A DNA stretch of 64,000 nucleotides from contig CBDFIW010000003.1 of NCBI GenBank assembly GCA_965248255.1, positions 2,046,001 through 2,110,000 on the forward strand. The letters are read 5' to 3'. Of the stretch, positions 9,841 through 18,066 are shown in pieces (positions within the stretch are counted from its first letter, which is position 1; every line of letters starts with the position of its first letter). This DNA is from JAKZVK01 sp965248255. GTDB taxonomy: Bacteria; Acidobacteriota; Terriglobia; Bryobacterales; UBA6623. Under the pieces are notes generated by a model. It saw only the letters and a program-made list of their open reading frames with translations. It was not told where the DNA came from and did not search any database. The translations under genes and the position numbers were made by a program.

Positions 9841-9932
9841 AGCCCCGGTAAGGGGCGAATGAAAGTAGCCCACGACGCAAGTCGTGGGTTCACCGCGGCC
9901 AAGAGATCCCAGCCCCGGCAGGGGCGTTTGAG
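9841..9932. repeat. Composite REP-like array (three hairpins)
   Basis: Three short palindromes in a row: AGCCCCGGTAAGGGGCGA (9841), CCCACGAC-GCAA-GTCGTGGG (9869-9888, an 8-bp stem with a GCAA loop), and AGCCCCGGCAGGGGCG (9911). The same order of hairpin types recurs at 27906-27987, and the last unit recurs at 20651. The rest of the gap to 10114 shows nothing else recognisable. Confidence 0.7.
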
Positions 9933-10114
9933 GTTCTTTGTGCTTCGGCAAAGGCCCGTGGTTGCCTGCCGAACGGCGCGGATTTACCCGTCACTTGCGT
10001 TCCGGTCTCGGTTTTTTGGGTCCGCGCGGATTCAAGCCCAGCACTGCGGTGATGGTGTGAAGCCTGATTAGGATGCGGCCGGCGCCGCTGCTATTCTTTC
10101 ACAGCGCCTGACGG

Positions 10115-11974
10115 TCACGGCTCGGTTTGGCCGTCACGAAACTCGGCGAACCAGTTTTGGACGACGCGCATCAGCCGCTCTGTGCCTTCCACTGGTTCAA
10201 AGACCACAAACCTGCCGTCGGCCGTAACGTCGAACGCCTGCCCGCGCTCCTTGAACGACCCCGGTAGCTCGAAGAGTCGCTTCGATGAACCTGGGGTGAA
10301 GACGAGCGTTGTTGCCACCGAGGCCGCCATCATGGTGTCGCCCCGGACGTAGAAGATTTCCTTGCCGTCCTTGCTCCACTTCGGCTGCCTTCCTCCCTGC
10401 GGTGAGATTTGCCACTTTCCGCGGCCCTCTGGGAACGGCTGGACGTAGACCTGGTACTCGCCCGACTCATTCGATTCGTAAGCAATGAATCGCTCGTCAG
10501 GGGAAAGATCGGGGGAGAGTTCGTCGAAAGGACTAACCAGAAAAGCCGCAGGCTCGGCATCCGGTTCGTCCATTTTCTTGTAATAGAGGTCCATGCCGCC
10601 TTGGCCAAGTCGATCAAAGAGCAAGTAGCCTTTCGGCGACCACGCAAAGGCAAACTCGGGTCGTTGACCGGCTACGACCTCCTCCACTTCCCCCGTACCG
10701 TCGGCCGGCTTGACAAAGAGGTCGGCACCGCCGTTGCGATGGCTCATAAAGACAATCCGATCGCCCTTGGGGGACCAGACCGGATTGTCTTCCCTTGCGG
10801 GATCAAAGGTCAGGCGCCGCCGCAGGCCGCGCGCCAAGTCATACACCCAGATATCGTCGTTGTCCGTCCCCATGGTCCCGACGGCAACCCGCCGGCCATC
10901 GGGTGACACGGCGGGCTGCCGGATGCCTCGCTGTGGTTCACCAATGCTCTGCCGGTTCTCGCCGCTGCGATCCCGTATGGCCAATTGCCTCAGTTCAGCG
11001 CCGCCCGCGGGCTCGTAGACCAGCGTGCCGTCCATCGCCACACTGGCGTTGGAAGCGTTCTCCCGCAACAGAAACGGATCTCCAGTACGCTCGAGCGTGT
11101 CGATCGAGACGGCTACCGCCCACAAAGCCTGTGGGGCCGCCGTTTCGTAGATCACATGCCCTGTTGGGGAGTAGACCGGACGTATCCCGGCCGCCAGTAC
11201 TTCTTGCCTGCCCGTCTGCAAGTCCCGCACTACGACCTGCGAATCCCCGGGCGACCCTCCCATCGTGAAAACCAATGCCCGGCCGGCCGGCGATGGTAAG
11301 AAGTGCGGAAAACTGAAGCCGAGTTCCTCTTCGGACTCGGCAGGTTCAAATAGTAGTTCGGGAGTTCCTCCCTGGCTGGATACTTCATAGAGCCTGGGCG
11401 GTCCGCCTGAACTGAAGACGATGGTCTGACCGTCTGGGCTCCACGTGCCACCGCCGAACCCAAACGGCCGATCGCAAATCGGTATGCTCGGGCCACCCTG
11501 GACGGATACTTTTTCCAGCCGGCCGCCTGTGGCCCAGACAATGAACTGACTGTCAGACGACCAGAATGGAGCCCTGAACAGTCGGTCAGGCGGTATCAGC
11601 TCCCGAGGCTCTTCCTGATTGAGGTCTTGGACCCAGAGGGTGTACACACTCCTGAGCCCGGCTGTAAAGGCAATGTGGCGACCATTCGGCGAGACCGTAG
11701 GCTGGTTTAACCCCTCATGCGAGAAAGCGAACTTCCGAGTGTGCACCGAATCGCGAGAATCTTGACCGCCGAACCAGTTGGTTGCGTACCCACCCAGACC
11801 CATGACGATCGCGCCGAGGGCAAGGAGGGCGGCGGACCGTAACGCCTGTCTCCGCTTCGCTTTTTGGGCAGCCGACTCAGGGACCACCCGGATGGCGACG
11901 GAGCGATGGAGTTGGGTGTCCTCGGCGCGGTAGGTTACCGCGTCGCCTTCATCGCTGAGGCGCTCGATGGACAC
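10115..11974 (-). CDS. TolB-like propeller half of a frameshifted Ser/Thr kinase receptor
   Basis: A 619-codon frame starting at a GTG (11974). It opens with a kinase N-lobe-like segment (YRAEDTQLHRSVAIRVVPES), then a transmembrane helix at about residues 45-68 (AALLALGAIVMGLGGYATNW), then a large WD40/TolB-like beta-propeller (PDGRRVAVGTMGTDNDDIWV, WSPKGDRIVFMSHRNGGADL, SPDERFIAYESNESGEYQVY). In acidobacterial relatives this is the extracytoplasmic sensor part of a single polypeptide whose kinase is cytoplasmic. Here the kinase lies in another frame (11949-12926); a TAG sits just upstream in this frame. Removing one C near 11967 joins the two as ...APYRV-IERLSDEG..., so this is best read as the C-terminal half of one broken gene. 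Confidence 0.85.
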   Translation of the reverse strand: MSIERLSDEGDAVTYRAEDTQLHRSVAIRVVPESAAQKAKRRQALRSAALLALGAIVMGLGGYATNWFGGQDSRDSVHTRKFAFSHEGLNQPTVSPNGRHIAFTAGLRSVYTLWVQDLNQEEPRELIPPDRLFRAPFWSSDSQFIVWATGGRLEKVSVQGGPSIPICDRPFGFGGGTWSPDGQTIVFSSGGPPRLYEVSSQGGTPELLFEPAESEEELGFSFPHFLPSPAGRALVFTMGGSPGDSQVVVRDLQTGRQEVLAAGIRPVYSPTGHVIYETAAPQALWAVAVSIDTLERTGDPFLLRENASNASVAMDGTLVYEPAGGAELRQLAIRDRSGENRQSIGEPQRGIRQPAVSPDGRRVAVGTMGTDNDDIWVYDLARGLRRRLTFDPAREDNPVWSPKGDRIVFMSHRNGGADLFVKPADGTGEVEEVVAGQRPEFAFAWSPKGYLLFDRLGQGGMDLYYKKMDEPDAEPAAFLVSPFDELSPDLSPDERFIAYESNESGEYQVYVQPFPEGRGKWQISPQGGRQPKWSKDGKEIFYVRGDTMMAASVATTLVFTPGSSKRLFELPGSFKERGQAFDVTADGRFVVFEPVEGTERLMRVVQNWFAEFRDGQTEP

Positions 11975-12926
11975 GGTAGGGGGCTAGGGCTTGTTCAATG
12001 CCTTCGGTTTCGGAAGGCGCCGACACGCCATGATGTACCTGCTCCCGGTCAGAGGTTGCAGGACCTGCGGGCGCGGCCTGCCGTGCCCCTACATCGACGG
12101 CCGACGGTCTCACATCGGGCGGGGGGCTGGTACGGATGATGGCGGATTTGCCGGACTTGAGCTTGTCGCTCTGGTTCTGTAAGTCGACGATGATCTCGTC
12201 AGTGTGTTGATAGCGCTGTTCACGCTCCTTGGCCATACACTTGCCGGCCAGCCACTCCAACTCCATCGGGACAGCAGTCCGCAGGGCGGTCATCGGCTCC
12301 GGCTTTTCGTTGGTGATGGAGTACATCACCGCCTTGTCGTAGTGGCCCTTGAACGGCTCCTGGCCGGTGACCATCTCGTAGAGGACGACGCCGAGAGACC
12401 AGATGTCGGTGCGATGATCCAACTCCATGCCGTAGGTCTGCTCGGGCGACATGTAGGTGACCGTGCCCATCGTCTCGTCCAGGCGGGTGAGCTTCGAGCG
12501 GTCGGTTAGCAGGGCCAGGCCGAAGTCCATGATCGTCACCTGGCCGTCGTCGCCGATCATCAGGTTGGCGGGTTTGATGTCGCGGTGGACGACCTTCTTG
12601 GCGTGCGCCGCCTGCAAGCCCTTGGCGGTTTGGATGGCGATGTCGAGCGCGTCGTTGAGCTTGAGCGGTCCGGCCTCGATTTTCTTCTCGAGGCTGTCGC
12701 CCTCGACGAAGGCCATCGAGATGAACGTCTTGCCTTCGGCCTCGTCAATTTCGTAGACGTGGCAGATGTTGGGGTGGTTGAGAGCCGCAGCAGCTTCGGC
12801 TTCGCGCGTGAAGCGCGCCCGGATTTCCTTGTCGTTGAGAAGATGCGCGGCAAGGAACTTGAGAGCGCCCGGGCGTTTGAGCTTTGGTGTCTTCGGCTTT
12901 GTAGACGATACCCATGCCGCCTTCAC
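11949..12926 (-). CDS. Ser/Thr protein kinase catalytic domain (frameshifted at both ends)
   Basis: This frame holds the body of a Hanks-type kinase: the ATP lysine region (ALKFLAAHL), catalytic loop HRDIKPANLM, DFGLA magnesium motif, activation segment ending MSPEQ, and SLGVVLYEMVTGQEPF. The glycine-rich loop is missing because it is encoded in a different frame (12883-12972). Reading KAEDTK then LKRPGALKF requires skipping one G near 12880. At the other end the frame runs out 25 bases into the TolB half. The apparent start at 12926 is therefore artificial; the natural start is the ATG at 12972. All catalytic motifs are intact, so either the decay is recent or the two single-base changes are sequencing errors. 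Confidence 0.85.
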   Translation of the reverse strand: MKAAWVSSTKPKTPKLKRPGALKFLAAHLLNDKEIRARFTREAEAAAALNHPNICHVYEIDEAEGKTFISMAFVEGDSLEKKIEAGPLKLNDALDIAIQTAKGLQAAHAKKVVHRDIKPANLMIGDDGQVTIMDFGLALLTDRSKLTRLDETMGTVTYMSPEQTYGMELDHRTDIWSLGVVLYEMVTGQEPFKGHYDKAVMYSITNEKPEPMTALRTAVPMELEWLAGKCMAKEREQRYQHTDEIIVDLQNQSDKLKSGKSAIIRTSPPPDVRPSAVDVGARQAAPAGPATSDREQVHHGVSAPSETEGIEQALAPYRVHRAPQR

Positions 12927-12972
12927 CGAGCTTCTCGGTGATCTTGTAGTGCGAGATGGTGCGTCCGATCAT
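12883..12972 (-). pseudogene. N-terminal piece of the Ser/Thr kinase (glycine loop)
   Basis: From an ATG at 12972 about 30 codons encode IGRTISHYKITEKLGEGGMG and IVYKAEDTK, the P-loop that starts acidobacterial kinase receptors. Beyond 12883 this frame becomes nonsense (it stops at 12745), while the kinase continues in the neighbouring frame. It is the true 5' end of the gene spanning 10115-12972. Confidence 0.8.
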
Positions 12973-13115
12973 GCCCGCCTTCGACCGCCTGCGGAAATTG
13001 TACCGCGTAACAGCCCTTGGGTTGCCTGTGTTTCCTCGCCACTTCGTTTCCGAGCGAGGTGCAGGTACACTACGAGCCAGACACGATCCGGTCGAAACAC
13101 TCTGGGAGGAATCGT

Positions 13116-14264
13116 ATGCCCCTAACCAGTCGCCGGCAGCTACTTCAATCCGTCTCGACCCTCGGCGTCGCCTCCTCGGTGACCCAGCCCCTGCTCTCTG
13201 CCTCGACGGCAGCCCCCGCCTCCGCGACGACGATGCGGATCAGTCGCTACGAAGTCGTCCCTACCGCAGTGCCCATGCACGAGCGCGTCCGGGAGGCTTG
13301 GCAGCGGAGCTTCCGTTTGCAGAACCGCTTCCAAACGCACTACCACCCAACCATCGTGCGCCTCTACACCGATGAGGGTTTGGTCGGAATCTGCGACTCG
13401 CAGATGACCGCCGAGAAGACGAAACAAATCCTAGACGGCATGATCGGTCACTCCCCCTGGGAGTACTTGCTCGACGATCGGCTCGGTGGCATTCTCGTCG
13501 CCGTCTACGACTTGATCGGCCAAGCGATCGGTCTGCCTATTTCGCGGCTATTCTCGACCTCACCGAAAGAGCGCATCGTACAAACCTGGTGGAGCCAGTG
13601 CTTCCCTCCCGATTTGATGGCGTCCGAAGCCAAGCTTGGCGCGGACCTGGGCTACCGTGTCCACAAAGTAAAAGCCAGACCCTGGGAAGACCCCATTGAA
13701 CAGGCGGCCGCGATTTGCGAGGTCATCCCGCGCGACATGCGTGTCTGGGTGGACGCCAACGGCTGGTGGGAGTCTGTGGGCCGCACCATCTTCTTTTGCG
13801 AACAGCTCGCCAAGTTTCACAACTATTTCGCCATCGAATCACCGATTGCCCGCCGCCAGAGCGTCGACGGATTTCGGCAACTCAGGGGCAAGGTGTCGCT
13901 GATGGTCACTGAGCACATGCCGTCCGACCCGATGCCGTTCATTCGCGAGGGTCTGTTGGACGCTTTTGTTGTCGGCCCACCCTTCGGACGTGGCTTGGTG
14001 CAGCGAGCTTTGATGGCCGAGGTAACCCGCATTCCCTTGTGGCTGGAGCACAGTATCCAGACCGGCATCAACCAGGTCTTCCAGGCCCACCAGACGGCCG
14101 CTCTCCCCGGCATCGAGTACGCCATCAGCCACCCCCACGTCCACGAGGACGATCTGATGGCCGAACCGTTCGAGATGAAGGACGGCTTCTACACCGTCCC
14201 GACCAAGCCCGGCCTCGGCGTCAGCCTGGATGAGGATGCGGTCGACAAGTACCGCCAGTGTTAG
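13116..14264 (+). CDS. Exported enolase-superfamily enzyme (mandelate racemase/muconate lactonizing type)
   Basis: 382 residues from the ATG at 13116, preceded by TGGGAGGAA; an upstream TTG in the same frame lacks a ribosome site. The N-terminus (TSRRQLLQSVSTLGVASS) resembles a twin-arginine export signal, unusual for this normally cytoplasmic superfamily. The barrel shows the KxK-type lysines (HKVKARPWEDP), acidic metal ligands in VWVDANGWW, FAIESPI and VTEHMPSD, and a late LEHSIQTGINQ. These fit acid-sugar dehydratases or epimerases, but the substrate cannot be told. It is divergent from the kinase gene and faces the IS630-truncated sugar isomerase-like gene, which suggests sugar-acid catabolism. 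Confidence 0.85.
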   Translation: MPLTSRRQLLQSVSTLGVASSVTQPLLSASTAAPASATTMRISRYEVVPTAVPMHERVREAWQRSFRLQNRFQTHYHPTIVRLYTDEGLVGICDSQMTAEKTKQILDGMIGHSPWEYLLDDRLGGILVAVYDLIGQAIGLPISRLFSTSPKERIVQTWWSQCFPPDLMASEAKLGADLGYRVHKVKARPWEDPIEQAAAICEVIPRDMRVWVDANGWWESVGRTIFFCEQLAKFHNYFAIESPIARRQSVDGFRQLRGKVSLMVTEHMPSDPMPFIREGLLDAFVVGPPFGRGLVQRALMAEVTRIPLWLEHSIQTGINQVFQAHQTAALPGIEYAISHPHVHEDDLMAEPFEMKDGFYTVPTKPGLGVSLDEDAVDKYRQC

Positions 14265-14369
14265 ACCGTTTGTGACACAAGTACCGCCCGACGTGGCGCA
14301 CGCCCGTGGCGTGCCGAGCCGAGCCGTGCTCGGCTCTTGTACCGCACCCACCGCGAAGCCGTCGTTCCC

Positions 14370-14418
14370 TCAACCAGCCTCCTTCATCCACGCCTGCAAG
14401 CCATTACGCAACAGACTA
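14370..14418 (-). pseudogene. Detached 3' end of the TIM-barrel gene (left of the IS)
   Basis: Reading leftward from the TA at 14417-14418, the sequence encodes LSLLRNGLQAWMKEAG and then a TGA at 14370-14372. This matches the expected C-terminal helix of the sugar isomerase-like protein at 15509-16357, cut off by the IS630 element between. Joining the pieces after precise excision leaves a one-base frame difference (an extra C in GACCCTTA), so a point indel has occurred as well. Confidence 0.6.
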
Positions 14419-14474
14419 TTGAATCCCGCAAATTATTATGACACTTTTTGACAGTGTGGAGCATCTATATATGT

Positions 14475-15002
14475 ATGGGCAACCCCAAAGGTGTGAAGCG
14501 GGATTTCAAGGCGCTGGAGAAGCGCCGTTTCGAAGCGATGCGGCTGCTCCACCAAGGCCACAATCAGTCCGAGACGGCGAGACGGCTGAACGTCGCTCGC
14601 CAAACCGTCAGTGAGTGGCGGCGGCAATACCGCGAGCAGGGTGCGGCCGGACTCCGCCAGGCCGGGCGCGCCGGACGCAAGCCGCTCCTCGATGCCGCAC
14701 AACGCGAACGCCTGACGTCGCTGCTGCTGGAAGGCCCGGAAGCCCACGGCTTCCCAACGCCCCTGTGGAGCTGTCCGCGGGTGGCTCGGCTGACCGGAGA
14801 CGAGTTCGGGGTCGCATACCACGCAGGCCACGCCTGGAAGATCCTGCGAGCGCTCGACTGGAGCCCGCAACGCCCGGCCGGAAAGGCGCGCGAGCGCAAC
14901 GAAGAGCGGATCCGCACCTGGAAGCGCAAGACCTGGAAGCGCATTAAAAAAAAGCCCAAAACGAAGGCCGTACGCTCGTCTTCATCGACGAAAGCGGATT
15001 GA
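14475..15002 (+). CDS. IS630 transposase, OrfA (helix-turn-helix part)
   Basis: 175 residues from an ATG at 14475. The N-terminal half is a winged/HTH DNA-binding region (NQSETARRLNVARQTVSEWR) with a GLRQAGRAGRK linker, the standard front of IS630 transposases. Near the end the frame crosses AAAAAAAAG (14946-14954), which contains the canonical -1 slippery heptamer A_AAA_AAG in the zero frame. Slipping back one base continues as KAQNEGRTLVFIDESG into OrfB, so full transposase is presumably made by programmed frameshifting. Confidence 0.85.
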   Translation: MGNPKGVKRDFKALEKRRFEAMRLLHQGHNQSETARRLNVARQTVSEWRRQYREQGAAGLRQAGRAGRKPLLDAAQRERLTSLLLEGPEAHGFPTPLWSCPRVARLTGDEFGVAYHAGHAWKILRALDWSPQRPAGKARERNEERIRTWKRKTWKRIKKKPKTKAVRSSSSTKAD

Positions 15003-15490
15003 GTCAGAAGCCGCATCGCTGCCGCACCTGGGCGCCACGTGGCCAAACACCGGTACTGCAGTTTAACTTCAACTGGGAGAAGCTTTCCGTCTCGGCGGGG
15101 CTGACGCTGCGTAACTTCTACTTCCGGCTCTATCCCGGTGCGATCGGCAAAGAGCAAGTGACCGACTTTCTCAAGGCGTTGGTACGTCATATCGATCGCC
15201 CGCTGCTGATCGTCTGGGATCGGCTGCCGGCGCACCGTAGCCGCCTGGTGCAAGAGTTCATCGAACTCTCCGAAGGCCACATCGCAACCGAGTACTTGCC
15301 ACCCTATGCGCCGGAGTTGAATCCGGTGGAATGCATCTGGGCTTACTGGAAGCAGCACGAGTTGCCGAACGTCTGTCCGAAAGACTACGGCGAGCTGAAC
15401 GAGCGGGCCCGCAAGGCACTCCGCCGCATGTACCGCAAACCGCGTTTGATCACGGCCTTCTGGAAACAGTCTTCTCTTTGTTTTGACTGA
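14999..15490 (+). CDS. IS630 transposase, OrfB (DDE catalytic part)
   Basis: The frame holds the catalytic core. The first Asp, in LVFIDESG, is encoded upstream of the nominal TTG at 14999 and is reached only through the -1 shift from OrfA. The second Asp is in LLIVWDRLPAHRS and the Glu in YAPELNPVECIW, the typical DDE triad spacing of IS630. The C-terminus looks complete (to 15490), with 22 bp to the right inverted repeat. The element seems intact if frameshifting works. Confidence 0.85.
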   Translation: MSQKPHRCRTWAPRGQTPVLQFNFNWEKLSVSAGLTLRNFYFRLYPGAIGKEQVTDFLKALVRHIDRPLLIVWDRLPAHRSRLVQEFIELSEGHIATEYLPPYAPELNPVECIWAYWKQHELPNVCPKDYGELNERARKALRRMYRKPRLITAFWKQSSLCFD

Positions 15491-15508
15491 CTCTATATTA
15501 TGCGGGAG

Positions 15509-16357
15509 TCAATAAGGGTCACGAAAAAGAATCGCGCGGTCGGGATGGGTATGTTCCAAACACCAGGGGCCGCGAAACCCGGCCTTCCAGCCGATCTCGA
15601 AGCAGCGCCTCAGATCGTACTTGTAGTGCCTGCCGTCGGCGGTAAGCCCGCGAGCTTTGAAATCACAGGTGACGGCCAGAGGGAAGGCCTTCTCGAGACC
15701 CCGGAAGCGCAACTCGTCGCTGTCCCAGTTGCCGATGTCGGGGGACGCCGCGACATTGCTTCCGATGGCGGCGGCGAGGCGGGGAAGGGCGTCAGGGTCA
15801 TCCTGCATCCAGCCGAAGTTTTCGACCAGCATCTCGACACCTCTTTCACCGGCGTAATCAGCAAGCTCGCGGTAGCCGGCAACGTGTGTCTCCCAATCAG
15901 GCTCCTCCGCCCGCGGTAACGGACGCGCCCAGCGGCAACCGAGCCGGGCTGCGACGTCGATCGGCCGCTTGTACTCCCGAATCGCATGGCTACGAACGGC
16001 GGCGTCAGGGGAATCCATGTTGAGATCGCGCTGGTTCATCTTGAGATTCGTCAGGAAGCAACCAGCCTTTTCCGCCGCGTTACGAAAGCGATCCAGCTCC
16101 GCGGGACCCGCCTCCCCCAGCGTCGTCGTGTTCAAGTCGATCACTCGCATGTCGAGGCTCTCGCGCAAGACGCCCGGGAGATCGAACAGTGAAAACTGCT
16201 CAGCGTTTGGCTTCAGCGCCACGTGACCGCCCAGTGAGGACGTTGTGATGCCGACCTCCCGGGCAAGTTCAGCCTTGGTTTCGGCCGCCGCGGCGAGCTG
16301 CCCGCCTGCAAGCCCGGCAACGCAACCCGCCAAGAATCCTCGTCTCGTCATGTTCAT
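15509..16357 (-). CDS. Exported sugar phosphate isomerase/epimerase-like TIM barrel, 3' end cut by IS630
   Basis: 282 codons. A Tat-type signal (TRRGFLAGCVAGLAGGQLAAA) precedes an AP-endonuclease-2/xylose isomerase-like TIM barrel (VIDLNTTTLGEAG, FLTNLKMNQRDLNMD, VEMLVENFGWMQDDPDAL, SPDIGNWDSDELRF). These proteins bind divalent metal and act on sugars or inositols; substrate unknown. The last codons (FRDPY, then TGA at 15511-15509) come from the IS630 target and inverted repeat, so the natural tail (about 16 residues, at 14370-14418) is detached. Loss of only the last helix might leave a partly folded protein. Confidence 0.8.
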   Translation of the reverse strand: MNMTRRGFLAGCVAGLAGGQLAAAAETKAELAREVGITTSSLGGHVALKPNAEQFSLFDLPGVLRESLDMRVIDLNTTTLGEAGPAELDRFRNAAEKAGCFLTNLKMNQRDLNMDSPDAAVRSHAIREYKRPIDVAARLGCRWARPLPRAEEPDWETHVAGYRELADYAGERGVEMLVENFGWMQDDPDALPRLAAAIGSNVAASPDIGNWDSDELRFRGLEKAFPLAVTCDFKARGLTADGRHYKYDLRRCFEIGWKAGFRGPWCLEHTHPDRAILFRDPY

Positions 16358-16401
16358 CAGGCAAACCCCTTGCTATCCCAACGAAACCGGCGAACCGAAA
16401 T

Positions 16402-16430
16402 GTAGGGGCACGGCATGCGGTGCCCGCGCC
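16402..16430. repeat. REP-like palindrome, GTAGGGGC family
   Basis: GTAGGGGCACGGCATGCGGT, followed by GCCCGCGCC, lies between the TIM-barrel and creatininase-like genes. Nearly the same sequence is at 43602. The core GGCACGGCATGC..GTGCC is palindromic. Confidence 0.65.
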
Positions 16431-16459
16431 ACTGAAACGCCGGCCCAACGTTCAACAAC

Positions 16460-17260
16460 CTATTCCTCGGCCATCAGCTTCCGAATCTGCGCCACCGCCG
16501 TCCGCACCTTGAACTCGATTCCCTTGCGGCCGTACTCGACCGACGCACGCGTGGGGTCGCCGATGACGCCGCTACCCTCAAACCCACCGTTCAGTTCGCG
16601 CTTGTTCAACCGAACATGTTGCGGGGCGGCGGCCATCAGTTGTGACGTGTCGGCGATGCCGGCATGCGTCCCGATGGTCTCGTCGGTCTCGCCCTGCTTT
16701 TTGAGCCAATCGCGAAAGCCGTTGTTCGAGTAGTAGTCAGGAACGAAGTGAACGCGCACCTTCTTACTAGCCCACTCCTTGTTCAAGCTGTCGGCGACCT
16801 GCTTCATTCCCGCCTGGTTGCCGCCGCTATCTCCGATGAAAACGATGTCGGTGAACCCGTGAACCTCGAAACTCCGGGCCGTGTACTCGGGGAGCTTCAT
16901 GAAGTGTTCGTTGGGCAGAGTAATCGTTCCCGGATAGCGCATGTGCGAGCTGAGAGGATCGAGATTGCCCTCGGGAACATACGTGACCGCGGGCGCCACC
17001 AACGCGTTGCCCAACCGCCGGGCAATCTGATCGCAGGCATGGTTGATGATGTACTTGTGCTTGCCGAGCACCATGTGAGGCCCGTTCTGCTCCGTCCCGG
17101 CCGTCGGCACGATCACCGTCGTCGTGCCTTTCGCGAGGGCGTCGCGAATCTCGGTCCAAGTCAGATCTTCAAGAAACACAGTGTCAGGCGCCTGGGCGCC
17201 CGCGGTGGCCACCGACAAAACGGTCGCGGTCATTGCGACCTGCAAGTAACGTAGCGTCAT
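16460..17260 (-). CDS. Exported creatininase-family protein with altered metal ligands
   Basis: 266 residues from the ATG at 17260 (AGAGGAA upstream; the GTG at 17281 is less likely). A signal peptide (MTLRYLQVAMTATVLSVATA) precedes a creatininase/MftE-type amidohydrolase domain (TWTEIRDALAKGTTTVIVPT). In cytoplasmic relatives such as the gene at 46514 the metal site reads EQHG...D, GHG and HAGE. Here the matching segments are TEQNG...GKHK, GDSGG and HAGIAD, so His is replaced by Asn, Asp by His, and the late Glu is missing. Either a different metal set is used or the activity has changed. It lies in a leftward run with the CocE and sialidase-like genes. Confidence 0.82.
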   Translation of the reverse strand: MTLRYLQVAMTATVLSVATAGAQAPDTVFLEDLTWTEIRDALAKGTTTVIVPTAGTEQNGPHMVLGKHKYIINHACDQIARRLGNALVAPAVTYVPEGNLDPLSSHMRYPGTITLPNEHFMKLPEYTARSFEVHGFTDIVFIGDSGGNQAGMKQVADSLNKEWASKKVRVHFVPDYYSNNGFRDWLKKQGETDETIGTHAGIADTSQLMAAAPQHVRLNKRELNGGFEGSGVIGDPTRASVEYGRKGIEFKVRTAVAQIRKLMAEE

Positions 17261-17298
17261 CGATCGTTTCCTCTTCCCCACTTTCGCTTGCGCTGACT

Positions 17299-18066
17299 CT
17301 ACCGGGGCGGAATGACGGGCAGCAGCACGTGAGACGGATACTCCTCGGAGTGATAGATCCTCTGTTGCGCCACGACCCTTTCGGTTTCGAGTGCACTGTT
17401 CTTCGAGCCCGTGTTGAGGTTCGGCAGGTAGTAAGGGAAATAGCTGCTAGAGACTTCGACACGGATACGATGGCCGGCCTTGAAGAGGTTCGCCGTAGCC
17501 CGCCAGAAATCGATTCTGTACTCATACACCTGCTCCGGCGCGATCTCACTCAGCTTGTCTGCTCGGAAGGCGCCATGGTTGTCAGGGTCGCGATAGCGAG
17601 CGCGTATCACTCCGTCGCAAAGCAGGGATGCACGGCCATCTGGATGAACGTCCACCAGCCGAACCATCCAGTCCGTATCGCGGGCTGAGGTCGAAGCGTA
17701 GAGCTTGGCCGAAATCGGTCCGGTGACCTCCACCGGTTCTTCCAACGGAGGCGTCGTGTAGACCAGCACGTCATCGCCGGCGGCCGACTCTCTGATATCC
17801 ACCGGGCCGTCAACGTGGCCTCCAACGAACGGGCTGCGTGTCGGATGGGCGGGATCGTAGCGGTAACTGTCGTACGGTTCCCCGCCTGGTAGCCGCGTGT
17901 TCAGCGTGCCGTCGCCATCGAGCGAGCCGTCGTCATCGAGCGAGCTAGAGCGGCCACCGCTGGCTAGGTAGTATTTGGTCCATTGTGTCCGCGGCAAAGG
18001 CCAGTCTTTCTCTTGGCGCCAGCGGTTCTCCCCCATCACGAACACGTAGACCGGCGGTTCGTCCAT
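17299..18066 (-). CDS. CocE/NonD hydrolase, C-terminal part (frameshifted gene)
   Basis: 255 codons encoding the jelly-roll PepX_C-like domain of X-Pro dipeptidyl-peptidase/CocE hydrolases (YTTPPLEEPVEVTGPISAKL, DTDWMVRLVDVHPDGRA, HRIRVEVSSSYFPYYLPNLN). Upstream of the nominal ATG the frame stays open and reads LIDLQGLLCRWFDYWLKGKP, which continues the N-terminal part in the other frame (18036-19190). The two are joined if one base is restored near 18139. The catalytic serine is in the other piece. Confidence 0.82.
   Translation of the reverse strand: MDEPPVYVFVMGENRWRQEKDWPLPRTQWTKYYLASGGRSSSLDDDGSLDGDGTLNTRLPGGEPYDSYRYDPAHPTRSPFVGGHVDGPVDIRESAAGDDVLVYTTPPLEEPVEVTGPISAKLYASTSARDTDWMVRLVDVHPDGRASLLCDGVIRARYRDPDNHGAFRADKLSEIAPEQVYEYRIDFWRATANLFKAGHRIRVEVSSSYFPYYLPNLNTGSKNSALETERVVAQQRIYHSEEYPSHVLLPVIPPR

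Larger units (their letters stand above)
14419..15512 (+). mobile_element. IS630-family insertion sequence (two-frame transposase)
   Basis: A 1094-bp element with imperfect terminal inverted repeats TTGAATCCCGCA (left) and TTGACTCCCGCA (right, reverse complement), bounded by TA at 14417-14418 and 15513-15514, the TA target duplication typical of IS630/Tc1. It contains two overlapping transposase frames joined by an A8G run. The insertion lies inside the 3' end of a leftward TIM-barrel gene. It is unrelated in ends and sequence to the two 1164-bp IS630 copies elsewhere in the window. Confidence 0.88.

Noticed and set aside
9841..9932. CRISPR array
   Set aside because: Only three non-identical palindromes with irregular spacing, no regular spacers and no cas genes.
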